Assembly: GCA_047967505.1 (NCBI GenBank)
Contig: CM106538.1
Strand: one strand, 5' to 3'
DNA from: Dipteris shenzhenensis
Taxonomy: Eukaryota > Polypodiophyta > Polypodiopsida > Gleicheniales
DNA: 64,000 bases
Shown here one piece after another: positions 46,010 to 58,634 of the stretch. The notes below the pieces were generated by a model. It made no database searches. It was given only the letters and a program-made list of their open reading frames with translations, and was not told where the DNA came from. A program made the position numbers and the translations under genes. How positions within the stretch are numbered: position 1 is the first letter of the stretch; every line of letters begins with the position of its first letter.

Positions 46010-47720
46010 TAAATTTTACTTTATAGGAATAATTATAAAAATTTTCTAAATTTCAAATGCATTTTAATGTTTTTTTGAAATTTTTGAATTACGACATTTT
46101 TTATTTAAAATGTGAAAATGAAAAAAAAATATTAAATAAAAAAACGTTCATATGAATAATTATAAAATATTTCTAAATTTCAAATGCATTTGTAAATTTT
46201 TTTAAAATTTTTGAATTACGACATTTTTAATTTAAAATGTGAAAATGTAAAAATTATTGTTTTTTAAAATCATCTTTGAAAATAAAGAGATTAAAGTTAT
46301 TTTTTAAATTAGAGCTATTTTTATTTAAATAAAAAAATGTTTAAATTTTAGTTCACAGGAATAATTATAAAATATTTTTAAATTTGAAATGCATTTTAAA
46401 GTTTTTTTAAAATTTTTGAATTACGACATCTTTTATTTAAAATGTGAAAATGTAAAAATTATGTTTTTTAACATCATCTTTGAAAAAAAAGAGATTAAAG
46501 TTATTTTTTAAATTAGAGCTATTTTTATTTTTATAAAAAAACGTTTAAATTTTAGTTCACAGGAATAATTATAAAATATTTTTAAATTTGAAATGCATTT
46601 TAAAGTTTTCTTTAAATTTTTGAATTACGACATTTTTTAATTCAAAATGTGAAAATGTAAAAATGATGTTTTTTAAAATCATCTTTGAAAAAAAAGAGAT
46701 TAAAGTTATTTTTTAAATTAGAGCTATTTTTATTTAAATAAAAAAACGTTTAAATTTTAGTTCATAAGAATAATTATAAAATATTTCAAATTTCAAATGC
46801 ATTTTAAATTTTTATTTAAAATGTGAAAATGTAAAAATTAGGTTTTTTTAAATCACCTTTGGAAAAAAAGAGATTAAAGTTATTTTTTTTAATTAGAGCT
46901 ATTTTAATTGAAATAAAAGAACGTTTAAATCTTAGTTTATAGGAATAATTATAAAATATTTCTAAATTTGAAATGCATTTTAAAGTTTTTTTAAATTATT
47001 TTTGGAATTATGTAATTTTTTATTTAAAATGTGAAAATGTAAATATTTTGTTTTTAAAATCATCTTTTAAAAAAAAGAGATTTTAAATTAGTGCTATTTT
47101 TTTTTAATAAAGAAACGTTTAAATTTTAGTTTATAGGAATAATTATAAAATATTTCTAAATTTGAAATGCATTTTAAAGTTTTTTAAAATTATTTTTGGA
47201 ATTACGTAATTTTTTATTTAAAGCTTGAAAATGTATATATTTTGTTTTTTGAAATCATCTTTTTAAAAAAAGAGATTAAAGATATTTTTTTTATTAGTGT
47301 AATTTATATTTAAATAAAAAACATTTAAATTTTATTTTTAAAAATGATCTTTCAAAAAAAGAAAATAAGAGTTTAAGTTAGTGAAGTTTTTATTTAAATG
47401 TCAAAAAGTATATAATTTGTTTTTTAAAATAATCTATTAAAAAAATTTATAAGTGAAGTTTACAAATTATTGAAGTTTTGAATTTAATATAACGTTTAAA
47501 TTTTGTTTTAAGAAATCATGTATCAAGAACAAGAAAATAAGAATTTTGTTAAAATAAGAAAATCATGTATTAAAAACAAGAAAACAAGAAAACAAGAACA
47601 AGAAAAAGAGAGATTAAAGTAGGTTTTATGTTATTTTTGAAATTGGTGCTATTTTTATTTAAATAAAAAAACGTTTAAATTTTCGTCTTCAAAACCATCT
47701 TTTAAAAAATCATCTTTTAT
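46010..47720. repeat. A/T-rich tandem repeat, about 200-bp unit, 8-9 copies
   Basis: The phrase AGGAATAATTATAAAATATT recurs at 46025, 46153, 46358, 46561, 46768, 46941 and 47135, with TTTGAATTACGACATTTT, AATGTGAAAATGTAAA and AAAAGAGATTAAAGTTA between. Confidence 0.85.
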
Positions 47721-48130
47721 GTGGAATATTATAGATTATATAGTTGGTTAAGAGTTGTTTCATAATTTAGGTAGAGTAAGTAGGCTGTATAAAACACCAC
47801 ATGGGCATTATCCCTAAAATACCACACCACATGGGCAAAGACCCCAACACTAGAGTGGTTAGATGCATAAGCGTATGGCTAATTGGATCTTCTAAATGCA
47901 CCAGTGCATCGAAAACACATACGTAATTTATGATTGTCCAAAGGTCTCCTCTCTCCCCAAGCATGGGAACCAAGTGATGATCTATAGGAATGGCCACTAG
48001 TTGAGGTGGATTGCCCAACCAAAATAGATAATATTGAAAAGGCTTAATTATTTTCTCAAAGTTCTCGCTTTAAAAGGTCTGTAGTGTCAACCCGCTCTCT
48101 TTTTTAATGTGTAGTCCGAGAAATACTAGA
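47721..48130. other. Intergenic, no gene recognised
   Basis: An 83-codon minus-strand frame at 47767-48018 is weakly protein-like but matches nothing I know. Confidence 0.35.
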
Positions 48131-49660
48131 TGCGCCTTGCTTGTGTATCTTTCAAAGTAATGTATTAGGTATCCTTCTATCTCCTCCATATCTATTGCAA
48201 ACCCAAGGCAGTAAAGCATTCAAAGAAGGTCTTATTAACCAAACCTCTCCACTATCTGTCCTTAGTATAGGGGCCATAAGTGAACAATGTGGTCCTTACA
48301 CCACATGTGGAAAAGTTTCATATTGGATAAAAAGTAAAAAAAGGGAAACATATAAGGAAAAAATATTTGAGACATCTAAGTTTGACCTTACTCTAACAAA
48401 AATATTTATCATCTCGCAGTGTGGGAAACAAAGGGTTATCTACCCTAAAACAATATGCTATGCTACTCCAAATGCAATAAATCCTATACATAATATCTAT
48501 ACCATCATTTATTATATTTCTACCAAGTTTTTTCTTCTTCTAACCATCGATGCCTAGCATGGCTATGAAAAACCAATGTTGGTGACCCTCACGTGTTCTA
48601 GTGTGTGCAATGGGGATTAGTAAAACAAAAAGGAATGTATAGAACTGTCTATGGGACAATATTTAGTATGGTTCTTGGTAGCAGTGTTATTAAGAATGAC
48701 ACCAAGTCTGGGTCCATTATGAGATATAGAGCAATGGATTGGAACTTACCCTAAAAATCTTATAGTTTGCGGTGTGGCCAAAAAAGGGTTGTCTACCATA
48801 AACCAATATGCAACATTCCTCAAAATGAAATAAAACCTATCCAAAATCTTTATGACATCATGTATTAGAGACCTACAAAGTTTCAACTTGTTTTGACCAT
48901 CGATGTCCAACATGGTTATGAAAAACTAACGTTGTTGACCCACACATATTCTAGTGTGCACGATGAGGTTCTTTAAAATAAAAACGCATATATACACCAA
49001 TTTACAAGGCATATGAATGATAAGCTTATCAAGTCTCAATCCAATACAAGATATAGAGCCTTGGATTTGACCTTACCATAGCAAAAATATTTCTCAATGC
49101 AATGCGACAATATGCTACACTACTCCAAATGCAATAACTCCTAGACATAATATCTATGCCATCATGTATTATATTGCTACCAAGTTTTGTCTTCTTCTGA
49201 CCATCAATGCCCAACATGGTTATGAAAAACCAACATTGGTGACCCTAACGTATTCTACAGTGCATGATGGGAATTTGTGAAATAAAAAGGCATGTATAGA
49301 GCTATTTATGGAACAAGATTAGGTATGGTTCTTGGGTACAATGTTATTGAGAGTGATACCAAGTCTCGGTCCATTATGAGAGATAAAGCAGTGGATTTGA
49401 ACTTACCCTATCAAAAAAGTTTCACCTCAAGGTGTGGCCAAAAAAGGGTTGTCTACTGTAAACCAATATGCTATGCTCCTCAAAATGAAATAAAACCTAT
49501 CCTAAATCTTTATGACATCATTTATTAGAGACCTACCAAGTTTCAACTTGTTTTGACCATTGGTGTCCAAGGTGGTTATGAAAAACCAATGTTGGTGACC
49601 CACATGTGTTCTAGTGCGCACAACGAGGTTCTTTAAAGCAAAAAGGCATGTATCCATTTG
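48130..49660 (+). repeat. Tandem repeat with 300-357-bp unit, 4-4.5 copies
   Basis: ACCATCGATGCCYARCATGG-type words recur at about 48544, 48897, 49198 and 49555. Each copy also carries AAGGGTTRTCTACC, CCAATATGC, CATCATKTATTA and GTTGGTGACCC. Confidence 0.85.
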
Positions 49661-49744
49661 TTGAATCCTTCATGATGTTCCATTAGAAAAGAGTGGCATT
49701 ACTAATCATCCTCCTATCAGCCATAGGCAAGCAATCTTGAGAGG

Positions 49745-52028
49745 AGGATAAGTACTTGTTCGAATAACACACTTAGGAGCATGTTTTTTGAAGGTTGTGC
49801 ATGACACTAAGGAAAAAACAATGTTTAATGCTTGATCAACCATGCAAAGCATATCCAATGGGCACTTTGCATGGACCTCAAAATAGGTGGCATTTAGTTG
49901 CATGCAAAGTGGTGCACCCATCCGATAAGTACTTGTTTGGATAATAAACCTAGGAGCGTGTTTTTTGACGATTGTGCATCACACTCAGGGGAAAACGGTG
50001 TGTAATGTGTGATCGACCATGAAAAATTTATTTGATGGACATAATACTTTTTTTGCACCTTAGAGTAAGTGGGATTGATGCATGTACAAAGTGGCGTGCC
50101 CATCTGATAAGTACTTGTTTAGATAACACACCTATGAGCGTGTTTTTTTACAGTTGTGCATCACACTAGAGGAAAAACAGTGTTTAAGGCATGATCGACA
50201 ATACAAAGCATATATGATGGACATGATAATTTGCATAAGCCTCAACATACATGGTATTGATACCTATGCAAAGTTTTGCACCCATCCGATAAGTACTTGT
50301 TTGGATAACACAGTAGAGCATGTTCTTTTACGGTTGCACATGACACTAAGAAAGAAACGGTGTTTTATGCATGATCGACCATGCAAAGCATATCTGATGG
50401 GCACTATACTTTTCATGCACCTCAAAATAGTTTATATTAAGTGGTGTGCAAAGTGGATTTCGCATCCAATAAGTACTTGTTCCGATAGTTACACACCTAG
50501 GAGCATGATTTTTGACAATTGTGCATCACACCTCAAGGGAAAACAGTGTGTAATGCTTGATCGACCATGAAAAGCATATCTAATGGACATGATACCTTGG
50601 ACGTACCTCATAGTAAGTTGGATTGATGCGTGTGCAAAGTGGTACACCCATCTGATAAGTACTTTTCTAGATACCATACCGAGGAGCATGTTTTTTTACG
50701 ATTGTGCATCACACATCAAGAAGCATGTTTTTTTATGGTTGTGCATCACACTCGGTGAAAAACAATATTTAATGTATGATTTATCATGAAAATCATATCC
50801 GATGGGCACTTTACTTTGCACGCACCTCAATCTAGTTAATATTGACGTGTGTGCAAAGTGGCATGCCCATCCGATAAATACTTGTTTGGATAACACACCT
50901 AGGAGTGTGTTTTTAGATGGTCATGCATAACACTTAAAGAACAATGGTATCTAATACGTGATCAACAACGAAAAGCATATTTGATGGACATGATACTTTA
51001 CACATGCGTATTGAGACCTATGCAAAGTGGTGCTCTCGTACGATAAGTACTTGTTTGGATAACACACTTAGAAGCATGTTTTTTTTACAGTTGTGTATGA
51101 CACTATGGGCAAAGCGGTGTTTAATGTTGTGTAATTCAAGCATGTCAATATAGGTGGTATTGACTTGCGTGCAAAGTGGCACGTCCATCTGATAAGTACT
51201 TATTTGAATAACACCCCTAGGAGCATGTTTTTTTACTATTGTGGATGACACTGTGACAAAAACGGTATTTAATGCTTAATCGACCATGCAAAGAATATTC
51301 GATGAAAACAATATTTTTCATGCACCTAAAACTCGGTAGTATTGAGTTGCATGCAAAGTGGCCTGCCCATCCGATAAGTACTTGTTTGGATAACACACCT
51401 AGGAGCATGTTTTTTTATGGATGTGTATTATACTCGAGGAAAAACGGTATTTAATACGTGATCGACCATGCAAAGCATATCCGATGGGAACCATACTTTT
51501 CATTCATATCAATTTAGGTGGGATTGCATTGCATGCAAAGTGTCACGTCCATCCAATAAGTACTTGTTTGAATAGCACACCTGAGAGCGTGTGTTTTGAC
51601 GAATGCACATCACACTCCGAAAAAAATAGTGTTTAATGCATAATTGATCATAAAAAGCATATCCGATGGACACCATAATTTGCATGCACCTCAATGTAGC
51701 TGGGATTGCACTGTGTGTAAAGTGTCTCATCCATCCAATAAGTACATGTTTGGATAACACACTTGGGAGTGTGTTTTTTTATAGTTGTACAAAACACTCG
51801 GAAGAAAACGGTGTTGTATAATGCATGATCGACCATGCAAAACATATCGGATGGACAAGATAATTTGCATGCACCTCAACATAGGTGGTATTGAGGCCTG
51901 TGCAAAGTGACACACCCATCTGATAACTACTTTGAATAACACACCTAGGAGCGTGTTTTTTAATGGTTGTGCATGACAATGAGGTGAAAATGATATTTCA
52001 TGCTTGATCGACCATGAAAAGCATATTC
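49745..52028 (+). repeat. 182-bp satellite, block 3, about 12.5 copies
   Basis: Same unit and orientation as blocks 1 and 2. Copies here more often have GACATGATA in place of GGGCACAATA. It begins GGATAAGTACTTG, the same point of the unit where block 2 ends. Confidence 0.95.
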
Positions 52029-53411
52029 TATAACAACTAAGAATAAAGCAACAAACGAAAGCCAACCAATCATCCCATCCTAATAATTTCACACAAAACG
52101 TAACCCGCCTCCTTAATGTAGTAAAATGCGAGCTAGAACAAACAATAATGAATCAACCAAACCCACCATGCTAAGACTTTCTACTACTAAAGAAACCTAG
52201 CACCAACCTTGGGGAGGATACACATCTAATCTACCACTCCATCAAGGGAGAAGATTTATACATGACTACTTGATGGCAAAACACCAACAAACTCATGGGT
52301 CGAGAACAAAAGAACTTTTCACCAAGCTAGGCACTAAGGTGCGTAGTAGAGTACAAAGAGTCATGTAGCCAATTACTACACATAGAGCCACATAAAGAGA
52401 TAGTTAACTACAAACCAACCCAAATGCTTAAACAAAAAGTTTCAAACATTTGAGCGCGTATGCAAAACAAAAAAATAAATAATGAAGAAGAAAGTGGGCT
52501 GTCTCTACAAAGGAAAAGTCACACTGCACATAAAGAGTTCACACAAAGCTAGAATTCACATGCAAAGATCTAAGTAGAGTCCACACTTTATTCTAAACAC
52601 GACATGCTAGACCCACAAAGACAAGCTAGGACAAAGAAGAACAAACGCCCCCTAGACCAGACTTGCATAACTCATGTAGGATCAAACCTAAAGCACAGAT
52701 GACACGGAAGGAATGGGCATCACCAATATAAACAAAACACAATGGCAATGAAATCGAATGATACATGCTACGAAATTAACTGAGGTTATACAACACAACG
52801 AAACGCTCTACACAAGGACATACCCAATACACTACAAAACAAAACACATGTAGCAAAATTATGGACACAACAAACCCAAAACAATAAACTCAAATGAGTT
52901 GCAACATTAGTGTACACACACACACAAGAAATAGACTGGAGCTAGAGAGGACATGATCATCTCAAACCTCCTAAACAAATGGAGTGACAGGCTCTCAAAG
53001 ATGACCATAATAGTTCCCTTTTTAAGAAATCAACCAATGAACCAAAACTTAAAGTGGTCAAAGTGACCAAATGAACTGAAATAAAAACTAACCTATCCAT
53101 CCCTTAGACAGGCAGGGACAAAAATCTGAACTTTTGGCCTAAGCAATCATCTCTAGGAAAAAGAAGAAAAACCTGTAGAAAACTGCGTACCAAGGAATTC
53201 CTGTACAGGAGGCACTGCTAATCCTGGAGCTCATTATGAGGCAGTAGAGAAGTGAACGCAATTTGCTCAACAATCGCGCAATTCACCTCTTCGGGAGAGG
53301 AAGACAGATGCACGTAAGATTTTGTCGATGAAAAGGAAAGATTTGTCGTAGATTTTTTTCTGCGAGCAGAGAGCCTGATGATAAATCTACGCCTGCGCTG
53401 ATAGGATAAGA
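52029..53411. other. A-rich intergenic sequence
   Basis: No gene or repeat recognised to 53210. From 53220 to 53411 the sequence follows the stop codon of the minus-strand relic and may be its old 3' part. Confidence 0.5.
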
Positions 53412-53868
53412 CTAGGAGCCAATGTGGGGGATAATGATACTCGAAACATAGCAATCTCGTGCACGAAAGAAGTGCCCATTGACGGTGGTGTCGATGACAG
53501 CGAGGGTATAAGCGGAGAGGCCGACCAGCAAGACGACAGTGCTGACAATGGGCATGTACTTGGAAGAGCGAGGCAACTGGCCGGGAGGCCTGAGGAAGGG
53601 GAAGGCGGTGAAAGCGAAAAGAATCTCGTGGGGGGGAAAGTACAAGGTGAGGAGATGCCGGCACCACTGAGGAGGGTGAAGGGAATGAGGGAGGCGAAGG
53701 TGAGTGGGCTATGGTAGCTGAGGCTGTAGAAGTAGTGGACGAGGGGGGGAATGAGGATGTGGAAGAGGCCGAAGAGGAAGAAGAGGGAGAGGACGAGGCC
53801 GCGAGTGTTCTGAACGGTGACGAGGTCGTCGTCTTCCTTGTGAAGCTCGTAATAATCGACGAGCTCTG
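53412..53868 (-). pseudogene. Last exon of the unknown multi-pass membrane protein, second copy
   Basis: After an acceptor-like TGTCACAG the frame reads ELVDYYELHKEDDDLVTVQN, a membrane segment (LVLSLFFLFGLFHILIPPL), VHYFYSLSYHSPLTFASLIP, then after a frame change YFPPHEILFAFTAFPFLRPP, a further membrane segment (PIVSTVVLLVGLSAYTLAVI), DTTVNGHFFRARDC and the end IIPHIGS, stop 53412-53414. It matches exon 2 at 19.63-20.08 kb block by block, and third-position differences dominate. The phase at the acceptor (G|AG) fits the exon-1 donor phase of the other copy. No exon 1 is seen upstream, where a copia scrap lies. The Ser-rich 218-codon frame covering the same DNA is a shadow. Confidence 0.6.
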
Positions 53869-53949
53869 TGACATTAATTGTGTTAATTAGATGCAGTAGG
53901 CTTAGGTTAATTGATAAATAGGAGGTGGATTATAAGACACAATCAAATT

Positions 53950-54090
53950 AATTAATTAACAGTGAACTATGCTAATCTCCTCAATAAAGACTCTGACTCT
54001 CATCATTTAAGTGGTGACTCAATTCAATGTGTTTGGTTCTGGCATAAAATACTACATTGTTTTCCACATCAGATGATGACGTTAATATTA
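53950..54090 (-). pseudogene. Ty1/copia RNase H scrap
   Basis: The minus strand reads SSSDVENNVVFYARTKHIEL then SHH. The ARTKHIE block is characteristic of copia RNase H. Very short and without LTRs. Confidence 0.5.
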
Positions 54091-55801
54091 TCCAATAGTG
54101 CATTATATGTTCTCAAAAATATCTCAATCTCTAGAATAATCTTTCTGAACCAAATTGCTTTACAAGCAGTGTTGGTGGATCCGCTTTACTATTCTTTATT
54201 AAAACAAGGCCAATGTTGAGTGCTTCTTGCTTTGCATGACTAAGCTATGAAGAACAGTCTCAAGCAAGATTCACTAGTGGATCTTTTGTCCTTTAAAGAA
54301 AACATCAACACAAAGGGGTGTCATATGATGTTTATACTCTACAAAAAGAATTGCAAAGGGCCATTGTTTGCTTGGGTGTAGCCAATTTTGGTGAGGTTTA
54401 GGGAATTTTCTGTATATAGGTATCTTGCATGACCCATATAACTTACGCATTGCTCAATGGAATTCGGAAAACTTTGTCTTCAAGTTTCCAAAATTGAACA
54501 TGCGACCAAAAAATTATGGAAGAAGAGGTTTGGAACAAGACCGTTAAACCATTACAAGTGCTATGTTGCATGTGAAGCATGCATCCTCAAGACTATAAGA
54601 TATAGCAATTTATTCAAAAACATCAAATTTTTGTTATGTACATATATGCAACCAAGTAATCATTCAAAAGTGCACTACGTGAGCTTCTCCTCAACCCAAG
54701 GACACACCTAAATGAGAACATTAAGCATGGATTAACGGGCCTCCAATGTTGTGCTAAAGTGATGCACACCCATTTGAGGGCACATTCCATAACCTTTTTT
54801 GACTTTGTAGAAAACCAAAATGGATTGAAAATTTGGAATCCAAACTAGTGGGACTACTGCATGGTGGTCTTAAAACATTGATACTTTTTGGTATTGATAT
54901 ATAGAAATTCACCGTAAAATGGAAGAAGTTGAAAATGTGCAATTTATGCATGTCTAAACATATTTTTGAATTGTTTCTTTTTCCATGCACTTTCTTGCTA
55001 TATGGCTCATAAGCATGCCAAAGATCATTGCATTTTATAATACACCATGTCCTTTGGCCTATTTATGTTTTGAAGCATTTGAGGCCACATTGCACTTGTT
55101 TGAGATATCATGATTCTAATGAGGTGTATCACCAAAGGAAGGGAAACTGACAGCTGAAAATTGTGCTACTCCCACGAATTTTGAATTTTCACGCCACCTG
55201 CCCATTAAATCTTGAAAGATTGAGCACCTGCAACCTGCCCCCACCCTGTAACCTGCATGCACCTCGACGTGACCTTGTGTCATCTTTGGTTTGACATTGT
55301 CATCTTTCGTGTAAGTTGTCTTCTATTCTTTGCTTGCCTCATAAGCTAGCTTCTCTTTGTATTGGTTTGGCATTGTCATCTTTCACTGATCATCGTTGCC
55401 ATGGCAACATGCAACTCACCATGGCTTGCAAGAGAAGCAAACACAGGTTGTGAGACAAGAAAGCTGAAAAGCTTGGTTAGGGCACAAGGAACAGATTGCG
55501 GGTCAAGGAAAGAAACGACATCGTATTGAAATGGTAATGGAAGATACTTTTGCAACGTTTGCAAAAGGATAAACAAGAAGAAGAAATGAAGACTCCCTAT
55601 AGAGTAGCAATAGGAAGTAGTTTGTAGGTGCACACATTCAATCATTGCCCCATCAGAGTGAAAAACACGAGCTGTAATGTCACGAGTGGTGGTAGCATTT
55701 GAGGAAGCAACATTAGGCCATTTAGGTGAATACCAATCTCGAGTCTTCACAAGCTTTAGCATGCATCCTAAAGTTCATAGAGTGACAACCCTACCAATAC
55801 C
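54091..55801. other. Intergenic, no gene recognised
   Basis: Mixed-composition sequence. Two frames of 80-130 codons (54457-54711 +, 55376-55762 -) lack protein-like features. CATTGTCATCTTTC recurs at 55295 and 55370. Confidence 0.45.
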
Positions 55802-56046
55802 TTGGGAGATGTACACAGAGCAAAAGCAATGGCCGATCATCCTGATCTGAGTAATCTATGGGCTTTAATAGAATGCAAGAAAAGGAGAGATAGCCTAAGT
55901 GCGAAAGTCATTGCAATAGTGGTGACATTTTGGCATGAAAATACGAGAGTTTTTCCAAATAACAAGGACATCTCTAGAAAGAAGACGGAATGCAAGATGT
56001 TTGATGAGCACATCATAGACATGCTTAATACAACGTAGGTCAGTGG
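55802..56046 (+). pseudogene. Fragment of a DUF7869-group transposon gene
   Basis: A 78-codon frame contains VTFWHENTRVFPNNKDISRK, the block also seen in worse shape at 30.48 kb. It ends a few bases before the target duplication of the retrotransposon at 56053, which may have interrupted the relic. Nothing of the domain resumes after 58981. Confidence 0.5.
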
Positions 56047-56052
56047 TTGTTT

Positions 56053-56394
56053 TGTCAAAGAGCCAGCATGAGATCACCACTAAGCCTAGTGCACACAAGA
56101 TCAACGGAAGAACTAAGGAGGCTCAAAGCACACTAAATAAGACATGAGAGGGAGATTGCAAATCTATATCTCTTGCAATGTGTGTTCTCAACAATACATG
56201 ATAGGCTTCTTATATAGAGAGAGCCTTTAGAATAGTCAAACCATGTGGGATCCTCTCATCCACATCTCTCCTTGTGGATATCCTCAATCCACATCTCCAC
56301 ATCATGTAGTCCACATCCTAGGGTGGCTACTTTAATTCTTTCCTATACCATACCTTAGCCTTTAATTATGTGCTCATGGCACCATATCTCAACA
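56053..56394 (-). repeat. 3' LTR of the non-coding retrotransposon
   Basis: Starts TGTCAAAGAGCCAGC and ends CATATCTCAACA on the + strand. It reads the same as the right LTR. Confidence 0.95.
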
Positions 56395-58622
56395 CCTCCC
56401 CTTGGTGCCATGATCCTTTGGCTACTGCAAGGTGGTCAGATGTGAGTTACATTCCATCACCTCCCCTTAGTGCATGCATTGCTACTTAAGGTGGTCAAGT
56501 GTGGATTTTACATGTCAATACCTCCCCTGGGTGCTTTCATAGCTACTCTCAGGTGGTTAGGTTTGATTACAAAATATAGGCAAGGTTGGCAAGGTTTTTT
56601 GTTTCTCAATACATTTTGTTGCTATCATTCTGCTCATGGCTTGATGATGATGCTATGTAGTTGACCTGCTGGTTCTTCAATCTGCAATCTTCTTCCTTAT
56701 GTAGGTTCATGCATGATGCTTTGTTCTTCCATGTGCCTTGATGCTTTATGTGTGGATGCCATGCTTCATGCTATGGTCATCTCATGCACTTGTGCTTTTG
56801 GCATGCTTATGACAGCAATGTGTGCATTCATGCTTTGCTTTATCATTTGTTGCAAAGGTCTTACCAATTGATTTCTTTCAATATTGGCAGTGTCTAATTG
56901 CAAACAATGATTTTGACTTAACACGCGCGTGGAGCTCGAAAAGATTATCTCTTTTCCTTTTTGGAGCATGTGCAAATTCTTTTTGGATTGCAAGTTATGG
57001 CTTGTTGAAGCTTTTGTGAAGAGGAGGAGGCCTTGATGATGTGGCAGAGGCTGTTCACATGCTGAATTCAAACTGTGCTTACAAAGGGACTCTGTGCCTA
57101 GGTGGCACTATGCCATGTGGCAACCTTCTAACCCAAGTTAGTTAACCCAAGGTTATACAAACTTAACCATGATCCAACTAACCTAGGCAGCCGAACCTAA
57201 CCATAGTGACTACAAACTCAACCAAGGTTCACTGTGGTTAGATTAACTTAACCACGGTTAGTTCTTATCCTGCCACGTGGCTTTTTTTTTTTTTTTTGAA
57301 GACCTGAAAAGATTTGAGCAGAGAAGGTCTACGATGAAGCGAGGACGATGGTGGGTGGAACTTCTCAGAAGCAACGTCTCTCCTCAGTAATTCGAGCGTC
57401 TTCCCTCGGTGCCTCCCCTTAGCTTGCCAAGGCTCTGCTGACCCAAGAGCTATGCGCCGCTCTCTCTAATGTTGAGTGCTAGTAGAACTGCAGCTCCATT
57501 CTCCTTGCTGCGAGACGAACCATTCTGAATCAAATCCTCCAGCACATGCACGACAGAGGCATTTCCAATCGCCACTCTTCCCTCCCTGAGAGACGTAGAC
57601 GGGGAGTTGAATCTGGCTGTGGTAGCGACGCTGTTGGAGCTGTGGGTCTCCGATGGAGTCTTAGAGCTCCTTAGATGTGTGTCGTTGCAAGTTGGAGAGG
57701 CTTTGGCTGTAGCAGAGGGCGGTTGTGCTGCTCAAGTTGTTGCGCAGGCCACCAAGTAGGAGCCGATTAGAACTGCTGTTTTGGATCTGCATATGTTGAG
57801 ACTACAAGTCGGCTCATGAAGGCAAGGAGAGGTGGTGTGTGCTTTGTTTGTGAGGCGCTGTGGGAGCTTGAGCGTTTGCCATTTGCTCGAGCACTGTCTG
57901 CTTGGTTGTGTGGTTGGCCAATGGCTACAGGCGGCTGGAGATGTAGCCTCGTAGAAGCTTGCTGAAAGTCGATGGAAGAGATTGGAGTTAGTCGTAGGCT
58001 CCGCGTTGTGTATCATTGTAGAGATTCGAGGCTCGAGGTCATTGTAAACTTGAGTAGCTTTAGAGCCTTCGTTTTTGGCTCACTAAGGGCTAGCCATGAG
58101 GCTTTAGTCGTAGGTAGAGCGTTGCACCCGTGAGCTGAGTAGAGTTGCAGATAGCAGGAGGCCTTGTTGTAGTGGGCTTGGCATGAAGCGTCGTGGGCTG
58201 CTGTAGTCAAGCAGGAGCTTGGGCTTAGAGCCGTCTCTCTAGATGTGAGGCGTTGCAAAGCTCTGAAGTTGAGAGCTATGGACTAGAGGTAGGTCATCGA
58301 TGAGGCTCACCGAAACTGGAAAAGCAACAGAGAAAGCAAACCTTGAACCTTACTTTCTCAAGACGCACATAAAATGAATAGTCTCACAGAAGAGAGTCTA
58401 TGAGAACTTCCATAAGGAACCGAAAATGCTTGAGATGGGTGTGTAGGTAGAGCTTCGGGCTCTCTCTCTCAAACAATTGGATAACCATTCACTCTCTTTC
58501 TCTCAAAATGAATGATCTCTCTCTCACACAAATCTCATGGACATAATTTCACAAACTCTTCCTAACATCAAGAGAAGAGTGTGCCACTCACTCTAAACTA
58601 CCTAGGCTTGTGGGCAACCTAT
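56395..58622 (-). other. Non-coding interior of the retrotransposon
   Basis: Contains GTTAACC/AACCTAACC words (57130-57260), the word CCACGTGG (57274), an A/T run, and a CTCTCTCT-rich stretch by the primer site. This layout parallels the 2.7-kb leader of the copia element. The frames in it carry no domain. Confidence 0.6.
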
Positions 58623-58634
58623 GCTCTGATACCA
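58623..58634 (-). promoter_or_regulatory. Primer binding site, tRNA-iMet
   Basis: TGGTATCAGAGC on the minus strand, touching the 5' LTR. Confidence 0.95.

Noticed and set aside
31850-52028. Dozens of 60-140-codon frames with recurring MLGVLSKQVLIGW-like text
   Set aside because: They are translations of the 182-bp satellite, which repeats the same peptide in both directions.
53218-53874. 218-codon Ser/Pro-rich frame on the minus strand
   Set aside because: It overlaps, in another phase, the membrane-protein exon that matches 19.63-20.08 kb; only the latter shows conservation.
56395-58622. Protein genes in the interior of the young retrotransposon (frames of 65-101 codons)
   Set aside because: No gag/pol motif or protein-like composition; the frames lie in leader-like repetitive sequence.
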